Assembly: GCF_022568815.1 (NCBI RefSeq)
Contig: NZ_JAKZHX010000004.1
Span: 62,001-126,000, forward strand
Source of the DNA: Undibacterium paludis
GTDB lineage: Bacteria > Pseudomonadota > Gammaproteobacteria > Burkholderiales > Burkholderiaceae_D
Length of the DNA: 64,000 bases
Reading direction: 5' to 3'
Below are positions 35,377-43,584 of the stretch, one piece after another; the stretch's first letter is position 1, and each line of letters begins with the position of its first letter. Position numbers and translations under genes: made by a program. The notes under the pieces were generated by a model. The model was not told the origin of the DNA, did not search any database, and saw nothing but the letters and a program-made list of their open reading frames with translations.

Positions 35377-36885
35377 TTACCGGCTGATGCCGGGGCTCTT
35401 CAATACATTCGCCAGCACAACCGCAGCGGCCTGTATCTCGGGCACGTCGAGGGAGGCAAATCCTAGCAGCAAACCTGCCGGACATGGTCGGGGCAGACGG
35501 GAGTGTCCCGGCATATCGGCATAATGGGACAAACGCCGCAACTCCAGCCCGGCATCCTGCCCGGCCTGGACAACTTTAGCCTCATCGAAATCCTGTTTGA
35601 AGTACACGGCAAGATCCAGCCCTCCATCAGTAGCACCGCATTGCAACGCATCTGCCAGATGCTGTTCCAGGGCAGTGATCAGTGCAGCCTGACGCTCTGC
35701 ATAGATCTTACGCGTGCGTTTGATGTGGCGACCAAAATGACCTTCTGCGATGAAGTCAGCCAACACCATCTGCGGCATGATGGCCGTATGTTTATCAATC
35801 ACGGCCTTGGCCTGGGTAAGGGGCTCCACCAGGCTTTCAGGTAAAACCATATAGCCAAGACGCAGACCAGGAAACAAGACTTTGGACAGAGTGCCGACAT
35901 AGATCACGCATTGTCTGTTGTCCAGGCTCTGCAAGGATGCGAGTGGCGAACTGCCAAAGCGGTATTCACTATCGTAATCATCTTCTACCAGCCAGGCGCG
36001 GTTTTGTTGTGCCCATTCCAGCAGGGCCATGCGTCTTTGCAGGCTCATGGTCATCCCCAGCGGCATCTGGTGCGAAGGTGTCACGAAGGCGACTTTCGCC
36101 TGCGGGAAATGTTTCGAGGCATAAGCCACGTCCATACCTTCCTCATCGACAGGTACAGCACACATCTTCACTTGCGCCGCATGCAGGGCCGCTGTCGTGC
36201 CACGATAACATGGCGACTCCACCCAAGCCCTTTCACCAGGGTCAAGCAAGAGCGTGCTGAGCAGATACAATGCCTGTTGAGATCCTGAAGTGATGAGGAT
36301 TTGTTGTGCCGAGCAATTGACCCCGCGTGCGGCTTTCAGGTACACGGCCAGCAATTCACGCAAGGGCAGGTGCCCGGCCGGATCACCATAACCCAATTGC
36401 CCTTTGGGACGACGGCAATGACGCGCTTCCAGCCTGGCCCAGACTGCAAACGGGAATAAAGTCAGATCCGGCATGCTGACCCGGAACGCCCTGGCATCTC
36501 CCTGATGGAAACGGGTGCTGCCTCGCGGGTCGATATGGCGTTGACCACGTTGTGAAATGCGTGCATTGCCTGCCAGGGTAGCTGGCAAAGACGTTTCCGG
36601 CGCAGCACGTTCCGCCAGCGCCGGCAGCTCTTCATGCACAAAAGTGCCCTGCCCTACCGTACCACGAAGATACCCCTCTGCCAATAACTGGTCATAGGCG
36701 TTCAGTACAGTTTGCCTTGAAATACCCAGGGCAAGGCAAAACTCGCGACTGGGTGGCAATTGCATGCCGGGCAACATGCGCCCGCACAGTATGGCTTTCC
36801 TGATTTCACCGTACAGTTGCCGGTACAAAGGCTGGGCATGTTGCTTGTCCAGGGTGATCCCGGCGATCATTTGAGAGATATGCAT
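35377..36885 (-). CDS. MocR/PdxR-family regulator (GntR HTH plus aminotransferase domain)
   Basis: The 502-residue protein has a GntR winged HTH (residues about 15-85, LYRQLYGEIRKAILCGRMLPG and LGISRQTVLNAYDQLLAEGYL). A fold-type I aminotransferase-like domain follows, with the pyridoxal phosphate Lys in TLSKVLFPGLRLGY. Such proteins sense pyridoxal phosphate or an amino compound and control nearby genes. It is divergent from osmC-paiB-GNAT, with repeated AATTGG half-sites between them, so it likely controls both directions. GGACC precedes the ATG. Confidence 0.93.
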   Translation of the reverse strand: MHISQMIAGITLDKQHAQPLYRQLYGEIRKAILCGRMLPGMQLPPSREFCLALGISRQTVLNAYDQLLAEGYLRGTVGQGTFVHEELPALAERAAPETSLPATLAGNARISQRGQRHIDPRGSTRFHQGDARAFRVSMPDLTLFPFAVWARLEARHCRRPKGQLGYGDPAGHLPLRELLAVYLKAARGVNCSAQQILITSGSQQALYLLSTLLLDPGERAWVESPCYRGTTAALHAAQVKMCAVPVDEEGMDVAYASKHFPQAKVAFVTPSHQMPLGMTMSLQRRMALLEWAQQNRAWLVEDDYDSEYRFGSSPLASLQSLDNRQCVIYVGTLSKVLFPGLRLGYMVLPESLVEPLTQAKAVIDKHTAIMPQMVLADFIAEGHFGRHIKRTRKIYAERQAALITALEQHLADALQCGATDGGLDLAVYFKQDFDEAKVVQAGQDAGLELRRLSHYADMPGHSRLPRPCPAGLLLGFASLDVPEIQAAAVVLANVLKSPGISR

Positions 36886-36910
36886 GTTCAGGTCCGTCTT
36901 GGTATCAAGG

Positions 36911-36972
36911 AATTGGCATCGATGAATTGGTATTTAGGTTTTTTTAATAATTGGTACTTTTAAATAACCAAT
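36911..36972. promoter_or_regulatory. Cluster of AATTGG repeats between the MocR regulator and osmC
   Basis: AATTGG occurs at 36911, 36925 and 36949, the last two continuing into TA, and the inverted form TAACCAAT at 36965-36972. The first two copies are 14 bases apart. MocR proteins usually bind repeated half-sites in the divergent intergenic region, so this is a candidate autoregulatory operator. Confidence 0.5.
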
Positions 36973-37015
36973 ATCAGACCTAAGATTAACTCAATTCAAT
37001 GTCAGGGAGCAATTC

Positions 37016-37477
37016 ATGCATCAGTATCAGGCAGAAATTTTATGGCAACGCGGGTCACAGGCTTTTATCGACAATCGTTATAGCCGCGCCCATCAATGGG
37101 AGTTTGATGGCGGCCTGATCGTGCCAGCCTCTTCATCGCCGCTGTCCGTGCCCGTACCCATGTCTGAGGCAAGGAACGTCGATCCTGAAGAAGCCCTGGT
37201 TGCAGCACTGGCTTCTTGTCACATGCTGTTTTACCTGTCCTTTGTCGCCAAGCGTGCTTATGTACTTGAACAATACAAGGACCTGGCAGTCGGCATCATG
37301 GATAAAAACGCCCAGGGCAAGCAAGCAATCACCCGCATCCATCTGCGCCCGCATGAAAGCTATAGCGGCGATAAGCAACCAAGCCTGCAAGAGCGTGAAG
37401 AGTTGCATCACATGGCGCATGAACACTGTTATATCGCCAATTCCATCCATGCTGAAGTCATCATAGAAATCGAGTAA
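37016..37477 (+). CDS. OsmC-family peroxiredoxin-like protein
   Basis: The 153-residue protein has the OsmC/Ohr fold with the two family Cys: Cys68 in AALASCHMLF and Cys138 in HEHCYIANS. These reduce organic hydroperoxides in characterised members. Glu/Arg residues around PEEALVAALASCH also fit. It heads a three-gene operon with the PaiB-type protein (4 bases later) and a GNAT protein, opposite a MocR regulator. Confidence 0.92.
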   Translation: MHQYQAEILWQRGSQAFIDNRYSRAHQWEFDGGLIVPASSSPLSVPVPMSEARNVDPEEALVAALASCHMLFYLSFVAKRAYVLEQYKDLAVGIMDKNAQGKQAITRIHLRPHESYSGDKQPSLQEREELHHMAHEHCYIANSIHAEVIIEIE

Positions 37478-37481
37478 GCCC

Positions 37482-38129
37482 ATGTACCAGCCCAGCCAAT
37501 TTGTCGAAGAGCGGCCTGAAGTCTTGCATGCCCTGATACACGATCACCCCCTGGCAGCCCTGATCACCATGCATGGTGAAGAGATAGAGGCCAACCACAT
37601 TCCCTTCATGCTCATGCCACCGACAGCAGGGGCGCCTCACGGTGTTTTGCGCGGTCATGTGGCGCGCAATAATATCGCCTGGCAGAGTGCGGGTTCAGGC
37701 AAGGACGCCCTGCTGATTTTCCAGGGGCCGCAGGCCTATATCAGCCCACGCTGGTATGAAGAAAAGAAGCATAGCGGCAAGGTAGTCCCCACCTACAACT
37801 ATGCTGTGGTCCATGCCTATGGCCCCTTGCGCGTGATCGATGATCGCCAGGAATTTCTGGCCTTGCTCAGTGATCTGAGCGACCATTTTGAAACCAGGAT
37901 GGACCAGCCTTGGAAAGTCAGTGACGCACCGCCAGAATATATTGACATGATCATGGACATGATAGTCGGCATAGAAATACCGATACGCCGTATCCATGGC
38001 AAATGGAAGACCAGTCAGAACAAGACCAGTCAGGATCGCATCAATATGGTCAACGGCTTGCGCGAACAAGGCGCCGGCAATGACCTTGCCATGGCTGATG
38101 TGATGGAACAACAATTATTCACGTCCTGA
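37482..38129 (+). CDS. PaiB-family FMN-binding protein
   Basis: The 215-residue protein matches PaiB: MYQPSQFVEERPEVLHALI at the start, then ANHIPFML, GHVARNN, and FQGPQAYISPRWY followed by VPTYNYAVVHAYG. This is a split-barrel FMN-binding fold related to pyridoxamine phosphate oxidases. In Bacillus it is named as a negative regulator, but biochemical function is unclear. The flavin/pyridoxal fold theme fits its MocR neighbour. Confidence 0.92.
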   Translation: MYQPSQFVEERPEVLHALIHDHPLAALITMHGEEIEANHIPFMLMPPTAGAPHGVLRGHVARNNIAWQSAGSGKDALLIFQGPQAYISPRWYEEKKHSGKVVPTYNYAVVHAYGPLRVIDDRQEFLALLSDLSDHFETRMDQPWKVSDAPPEYIDMIMDMIVGIEIPIRRIHGKWKTSQNKTSQDRINMVNGLREQGAGNDLAMADVMEQQLFTS

Positions 38130-38164
38130 TATATGACGGACCTTAACATCAACGGAAATAAACA

Positions 38165-38629
38165 ATGACACAAAGCATCGTGGTAAGACCGGCAAGAGAA
38201 GATGATTTTTCTGCCTGGTCAGTATTATGGGACGGTTACAACGCATTCTATCAACGTACAGGCCCAACGGCTCTTGCGCCGGCCGTTACACAAACAACCT
38301 GGTCACGTTTTTTTGACAGCACTGAACCAGTATATGCCCTGGTTGCCGAACTTGACGGCCGCCTGCTGGGCCTCGCTCATTATCTGTATCACAGGACGAC
38401 AAGCCGCATTGAAGCAAGTTGCTACCTGAATGATTTATTCACTGCACCGGATGCCCGAGGCAAAGGTGTTGGACGCGCACTGATCAACGCAGTCTATGAA
38501 CAAGCCAGGCAAGCCGGATCGACCGTGGTGTACTGGCATACGCATGAAAGCAATGAAACAGCACAGGCACTGTACAATCAAATGGCGGATCGTTCCGGTT
38601 TCATCGTGTATAAAAAAACACCGGTCTGA
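38165..38629 (+). CDS. GNAT-family N-acetyltransferase
   Basis: The 154-residue protein has the GNAT acetyl-CoA signature in LNDLFTAPDARGKGVGRALI (Q/RxxGxG/A loop as ARGKGVG). The C-terminal THESNETAQALYNQ is also typical. It follows the PaiB-type gene by 35 bases; PaiA in Bacillus is likewise an acetyltransferase next to PaiB, although this one is not clearly its orthologue. Substrate unknown. Confidence 0.9.
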   Translation: MTQSIVVRPAREDDFSAWSVLWDGYNAFYQRTGPTALAPAVTQTTWSRFFDSTEPVYALVAELDGRLLGLAHYLYHRTTSRIEASCYLNDLFTAPDARGKGVGRALINAVYEQARQAGSTVVYWHTHESNETAQALYNQMADRSGFIVYKKTPV

Positions 38630-38701
38630 ACAAGGTATTTCCAGCCCTTCACTCCTTGGACAAGATATCAGGCTTCGTCACTACGCAATGCGCGCTCGCC
38701 C

Positions 38702-39069
38702 ATGATCAATCTGATTTTTGTTGCTGCCTCCCTTGTCAGCCTGATCTACGGTCTTGTGGCAATTGCGTAAATTATCGTGGCCCAAGGCTCAGGTACACCT
38801 ACTATCGACAAGGGAAGAGGTCACGGGGCAGGACGAGGGTTTTGCCTCAGGTTGGCTACACGCAGAACTTGAATACTGGTATCAGGGGCACAGACTTGAT
38901 GCAACACTCACATCTGCCAGCAGCGATGTGGATGATCATTCCACCTAACGCCCCTGGGCAGCTGGAGCTACCGCTCAATCCGGCCCAACCCGTACTTGCC
39001 ATTCTTATGAGCCTGATCAACCTTATCTCATTGACATCGTACAATTCAGCTCGCTCATTACCGGTATAG
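38702..39069 (+). pseudogene. Decayed DUF3592-like membrane protein gene
   Basis: Three short reading frames follow each other and together resemble one DUF3592-type protein. They are MINLIFVAASLVSLIYGLVA (membrane helix, 38702-38770, then a stop), WPKAQVHLLSTREEV then ELEYWYQGHRL in a second frame (to 38948), and PGQLELPLNPAQPVLAIL in the third frame (to 39069). Two frameshifts would join them. The following 360 bases to 39430 contain no gene I can support. The family match is from memory of its WP...Y.Y.G...P..P pattern. Confidence 0.4.
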
Positions 39070-39429
39070 ATTCGGTAGAGATTTTCCATTCTGCAGCACA
39101 AGCTTCTATAGAACATCCGAACTTTAGCCAGGTTCAACCTGACGCCCACATGGGCAGACAGCAACCAGTCTGTCTCTGGCATAGACCTGCAATGGATAGA
39201 CAAGCATGCAAGAAGTGAAGTCTGCAAGCTTTGCTTCTTTGCACAAACACCAAGTCTGCCAGCTGCAATAACAAAACGACATGCTGACTTGCCACATTCC
39301 CTACAATAAGTGGCAAGCAGAAGGAATTTTTTGTAAAAGGACACGGCAAGCTTATCAGTGTCACAACGACGATCAGGGCTAACTGTGGCAAAATGACCGC
39401 GATTATACTCAATTGATGAAAGCTAATTT

Positions 39430-40725
39430 ATGAGTTTTGTACGCCGCATACCACAAGATAAATATGATATCTATGACAACGAGGACGTGCATGCTCGCTT
39501 ACATTTCTTCAAGAATCTGCAAACCATCACGAATGCCATCCACTCGACCAGCAATATAGAACAGATCATGCTTGATCTGTCGCAAAGTATTTGCGAACTG
39601 TTCGACTGCGAAAGACTGACTTTATACTCAGTTAATTATAAAAAAAATGCCATTGAGTCCAAGGTCAAGACAGGCCTGACTTCTTTCAAGGATTTCGCCT
39701 TGCCGATTTCTGAAAAAAGTATCGCCGGCTTTGTCGCCATGACCAAGCAAACCGTCAATATCGTCAATGTGTATGACGAAAATGAATTAAGAAAACACTC
39801 ACCCAAACTGGAATTTTTACGCCGCGTCGACCAGCGTACCGGTTTTCGTACCAAGCACATGCTGGTCGGCCCGCTGATCCATGAGCAAAGTAATGAGTTG
39901 CTGGGTGTCCTGCAGTTGATCAACAACCGCAATGATTGCCAGTTCCCGCCGTTGCTGGAAGAAGGTTTCAAATACCTGCGCAATACCCTGGCCGTTGCTT
40001 TTGCCCAGCGCCTGATGTCGCCACAGGTGATTCACACCAAGTTTGATTCCCTGATCAAGAATTCTGCACTGTCCATCCCTGAACTTGGCCTGGCCGCACG
40101 TGCGGCACGGCGCAAAGGCGTGGACGTAGAAGACATACTGATCGATGAATTTGAAGTCAGCCCCGCTGATATCGGAGCTTCACTGGCTGCTTTTTTTGAA
40201 TGCCCTTACCAGCCCTACCAGCAAGACCGACAACGGCCCGACGCCTTGAGAAATTTCAAACGTGCCTATGTCGAAGACCATCACTGGATCATTCTGGAAG
40301 AAAACGCCGACAGCTTGGTCATCATGACGACAGACCCTGAACGCGTGATGGCTTCACGCATCGTGCATAGTCTCTTCCCTATTGCAAAGATACAGTATTG
40401 CGTCACCACACAAAGGGAATTCAGGCAAACCATAGATCAGTTCTTTGGTGACATGGATAGTAACGTCACACCGATTGAAACCGCCAGTCGCGATCCGATA
40501 GACAGTGTGTCCGCAGCCGAGGGGGCCTTGATGGTCCAGGTCAGGGAAACCATACAGGATGCCTTTGCAAAGAATCATCCGGAGTTCCAGATCGATGTGC
40601 GTTCAAGGGAAGACAAGACTGTCAGCCGCATGCACAAGGATGGCTCGGTGCAAAGGATTTCTGGCCAGGTCATCGTTGATTTCCATGTCGACTTTCTGGA
40701 TACCGGCATGAATACCGCTGCATAA
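39430..40725 (+). CDS. GAF plus MshEN (GspE N-domain) protein lacking the ATPase domain
   Basis: The 431-residue protein has a GAF sensor domain (about 25-195, with LGVLQLINNRN) and a T2SSE/MshEN domain (about 205-350, with DILIDEFEVSPADIGASLAAFFECPY). The last 80 residues resemble the start of a type II/IV secretion ATPase (VRETIQDAFAKNHPEFQIDV ... MHKDGSVQ), but the Walker A, Asp and His boxes never come. The protein ends in a normal stop followed by a terminator. MshEN domains bind c-di-GMP, so this may be a stand-alone c-di-GMP/GAF signal adaptor. Confidence 0.82.
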   Translation: MSFVRRIPQDKYDIYDNEDVHARLHFFKNLQTITNAIHSTSNIEQIMLDLSQSICELFDCERLTLYSVNYKKNAIESKVKTGLTSFKDFALPISEKSIAGFVAMTKQTVNIVNVYDENELRKHSPKLEFLRRVDQRTGFRTKHMLVGPLIHEQSNELLGVLQLINNRNDCQFPPLLEEGFKYLRNTLAVAFAQRLMSPQVIHTKFDSLIKNSALSIPELGLAARAARRKGVDVEDILIDEFEVSPADIGASLAAFFECPYQPYQQDRQRPDALRNFKRAYVEDHHWIILEENADSLVIMTTDPERVMASRIVHSLFPIAKIQYCVTTQREFRQTIDQFFGDMDSNVTPIETASRDPIDSVSAAEGALMVQVRETIQDAFAKNHPEFQIDVRSREDKTVSRMHKDGSVQRISGQVIVDFHVDFLDTGMNTAA

Positions 40726-40757
40726 ATACGGCAACAACAATACCGCAAAACAAAATG

Positions 40758-40791
40758 AAAATAGCGATGTCTCTGACATCGCTATTTTTTT
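40758..40791. terminator. Intrinsic terminator between the GAF/MshEN gene and the CHAT operon
   Basis: AAAATAGCGATGTC and GACATCGCTATTTT form a perfect 14-bp stem around TCT, with a T run. It serves the GAF/MshEN gene and, read the other way, the end of the convergent FecR-ending operon. Confidence 0.9.
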
Positions 40792-40826
40792 CTTGCTATT
40801 ACCCTGCCACTCCCCCAATCCGGGCC

Positions 40827-41693
40827 TTACTGCGCAGTTTCGGTTAGTTTCAACAAATCCGGCCTTTGTTTTGCGATGGTTTGCCAGACCTGGCGAGCTT
40901 CTGCAAAAGCGCGTCTGCTTTGCAACATGGCGGCATACATGACCCATTCCTCAACGCCGGCATGGTCATCCGGCTTCAACTCCAGCAGGCTGCCGGCTTC
41001 CGCCTTGTCAGCCACTCTGAATTCTGCTTTTGCGGTATGCATCTTGCCATCTTTGGCAGAGACATAGGCAACCTGCCACCGATAGGTGCTGCCCTCTGCC
41101 AGCTTGATCTTTTCAGGTAATTGCCAGGTATTTTCCCTGGTTTTTTCACTGACCAGCAGGTTCTCATCAAGATCATGAAGGCTGATTTCAAATTCCGCAC
41201 CCTCGGCAGATATCCAGTTGAAGACAGGGCGCTGTCCCAACAGCAGTGCATTGTTTTCCGGCGTAACGGCAACAATGCGCGGCGGCAGTTGTCGCATACG
41301 CACTGCACCGGCGATCACATTGCTGGTCTCGGCGGCACGCACCAGTTTTTCTGCCAGTGGCCTGCCTGTAATTTTTTGCCCCTGCGCAGTCGTGATACCG
41401 TCCTTGTCAACCACTACTGTTGCCGGCCCAGTCAGTTGAACCACCGTACGGCTGGCGTACAGGGATAACGACGCCTTGCTGCCGGCATCAAGAATAATCT
41501 GCATTTTTGGCTGCAGGTAAGCCAGCAGTTGCAGTTTGGAACTGCTGCCATTGAACTCCACCTTGCCACTACCTTGCACATCAAGCACCATACCCAGGGC
41601 TGTCTCTGCGCGTGCAAAACCACTGCCGACAAGTGCACTTAACAGGCAAATCAGGACCAGGCAGGAATGCAGTACTTTACGGATATTCGTCAT
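40827..41693 (-). CDS. Secreted FecR-domain protein
   Basis: The 288-residue product has a signal peptide (to about ARAE, residue 30) and a FecR domain at about 33-130 (GSGKVEFNGSSSKLQLLAYL, ASRTVVQLTGPATVVVDKDG). A second beta domain with PVFNWISAEGAEFEISL and YRWQV, and a C-terminal helical pair (MLQSRRAFAEARQVWQTIAKQ) complete it. It lacks the membrane helix of classical FecR anti-sigma factors, so it is a periplasmic binding protein. GAGAG lies seven bases before the ATG at 41693. It is the last gene of the TpsB-CHAT-TpsA operon, 18 bases after the cyclase. Confidence 0.85.
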   Translation of the reverse strand: MTNIRKVLHSCLVLICLLSALVGSGFARAETALGMVLDVQGSGKVEFNGSSSKLQLLAYLQPKMQIILDAGSKASLSLYASRTVVQLTGPATVVVDKDGITTAQGQKITGRPLAEKLVRAAETSNVIAGAVRMRQLPPRIVAVTPENNALLLGQRPVFNWISAEGAEFEISLHDLDENLLVSEKTRENTWQLPEKIKLAEGSTYRWQVAYVSAKDGKMHTAKAEFRVADKAEAGSLLELKPDDHAGVEEWVMYAAMLQSRRAFAEARQVWQTIAKQRPDLLKLTETAQ

Positions 41694-41711
41694 GTTCATA
41701 CTCTCAAAAAA

Positions 41712-43559
41712 TCAATCTGGCTCAATGCATGCCTGCGATTCTGCATCTGATTCAGGACGCCAGCCATACACGGCAATCGCAGAGCGTCCCTTAAGATTCC
41801 TGTCACCAAGTGACGTCAATGATGCCGTCCCGGCCAGTTTGTCTTTCACGATCTGGGAGACCACAACAGGGTAACCCACATCTTTGCACAAACCTTCTAT
41901 TCTCGCGGCGGTATTGACCGTGTCGCCAATCGCCGTATATTCATGTCGCTCTGCAGAACCAACCTGGCCGATGACAGCATCGCCGCCATGCAAGCCTACA
42001 CCTATCTGCAACGTCGCCTTGCCTTCGGCCTGAAATTCCAGATTCAGGATGTCCAGTGCATGCAGCATTTCACGCGCAGCATTGAAGGCATTTTGTTCTG
42101 GATTTGCCAGGACCTGCGGTGCGCCAAAAAAAGCCATCAGACCATCACCGATGAACTTGTCTATGGTGCCGCCATGCGCATGGACAATCTTGCTCATGAC
42201 TGCAAAATAGCGGTTTAACAGGCTGACGATATCTTCGGCCTGCGCATGCTCACACAAGGTGGTGAAACCGCGTATGTCTGAAAACAGCACACAGACCGGC
42301 AAGCGTCGGCTTTTTGCAGTCTGGTCTATACGTCCTGCGACGATTTCTTGCATGACTGCCGGGCTGACACGACCAGAAAAAGCCTTGCTCAAACGTTGCT
42401 TGTCAACGAAATGCTGCCAGGATTGCCAGGCGGAGCTGCTGCCCAGCGCCAGCAGGCCGGTAAGCAAAATTGCAATCGGTGGCAGCCATACATCATATTG
42501 CATGGCAATGCCCGATAGAGCAAGCAAACCCAGCACCGCCACCAGGAATAATAACAACTTGCGGCGTATGCTGGCACCAAACCAGAACAGGGCGAACAAG
42601 GTACACATGATGAACAGGCTACCATTATCGACCTGCTGCAACATGCGCTGGTTCAACATGCTGCGCAATAGCTGTGCATGGGCCAGTACACCGGGATGAG
42701 GTTCATCGGCCGGTAGCCAGCCTGCCAGTGACACTGGCAAGTCAACCAGATCAGTTGCATCCATGGTGGCGCCGAGCAGGACTACCCTGCCACTATAGCG
42801 CCGCTGCAATTCTGCCTGTTTGCTCTCACGCGCCAGTTTCAGGATGTCTTGCAAGGGCTGGTACTGAAAAGGCGCGCCCAGGCGATAATTGATCAACCCC
42901 GACCAATCCCGCCGCATGCCTGCTGCAGCGGCAATTTCACTGGCCAGACCTTGCGCACTGCGGTCTGGCTGGCAGTCACGACCGGGGAAACGACGTATGC
43001 GCTGGTCACTGTCACGACAAAATTCTGCCGAAGCAATCGCCTGGAATTTTTCATCCTGCATGTTCAGCACTGCTGCATAATCAAGCTGGATATCGCGAAA
43101 ATGACTGTGCTTGAGATCCCATACTTTGGCGACGACCAGCGGCGTAGTTTGCACCCCTTGCAGCAATCCGGCCAGCAGCGACTGATGGAAATCTGCAGCG
43201 TCCTTACGAACCGATACCAGTTGGTCATAGCGTTTTTCCGGCAGACTGATGTCCATGCCAATAACCCTGGCGCCAGCCTGACTCATGATACGGATAAATT
43301 CGGCAAGATGATGGTGATTGAGGGCCAGCGGTTCGTCCACCTCATCAAGAAAGGCTTCATTGATGCCAACCACGATGGGGTCAATCGCCACGGTTTGCGG
43401 ATTATAACGACGCGACAATGTAAACTGTAGATCCAATAGCTTATTGTCCAACGCAATGACCAGTGGCAGATGCAGGAACAGCCAGGCCAGGGCAAGCAAA
43501 CCCGCCAGACCGTAAGCCTGTAGCAATCGTGGAGTGAAGTAGCGCCGCACCTGGGTCAT
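41712..43559 (-). CDS. CHASE2-domain class III adenylate cyclase
   Basis: The 615-residue inner-membrane protein has a helix near residue 15, an extracytoplasmic CHASE2 sensor domain (about 35-310, with VVGINEAFLDE and GARVIGMDISLP) and three helices (about 320-390). A class III cyclase domain follows from 418. Metal-binding Asp428 (LFSDIRGF) and Asp472, Lys468 and Asp546 for adenine choice, and Asn549 and Arg553 for the transition state are all present, so it should make cAMP. Its start is 25 bases after the TpsA stop. It is probably the sensor of the operon; the ligand is unknown. Confidence 0.92.
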   Translation of the reverse strand: MTQVRRYFTPRLLQAYGLAGLLALAWLFLHLPLVIALDNKLLDLQFTLSRRYNPQTVAIDPIVVGINEAFLDEVDEPLALNHHHLAEFIRIMSQAGARVIGMDISLPEKRYDQLVSVRKDAADFHQSLLAGLLQGVQTTPLVVAKVWDLKHSHFRDIQLDYAAVLNMQDEKFQAIASAEFCRDSDQRIRRFPGRDCQPDRSAQGLASEIAAAAGMRRDWSGLINYRLGAPFQYQPLQDILKLARESKQAELQRRYSGRVVLLGATMDATDLVDLPVSLAGWLPADEPHPGVLAHAQLLRSMLNQRMLQQVDNGSLFIMCTLFALFWFGASIRRKLLLFLVAVLGLLALSGIAMQYDVWLPPIAILLTGLLALGSSSAWQSWQHFVDKQRLSKAFSGRVSPAVMQEIVAGRIDQTAKSRRLPVCVLFSDIRGFTTLCEHAQAEDIVSLLNRYFAVMSKIVHAHGGTIDKFIGDGLMAFFGAPQVLANPEQNAFNAAREMLHALDILNLEFQAEGKATLQIGVGLHGGDAVIGQVGSAERHEYTAIGDTVNTAARIEGLCKDVGYPVVVSQIVKDKLAGTASLTSLGDRNLKGRSAIAVYGWRPESDAESQACIEPD

Positions 43560-43584
43560 TATCGATATCAAATTCACGGAAAAA

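Noticed and set aside
38856-39344. 162-codon minus-strand frame over the decayed region
   Set aside because: Cys- and Arg-rich with no domain or ribosome site, and it overlaps frames that resemble a known family on the other strand.
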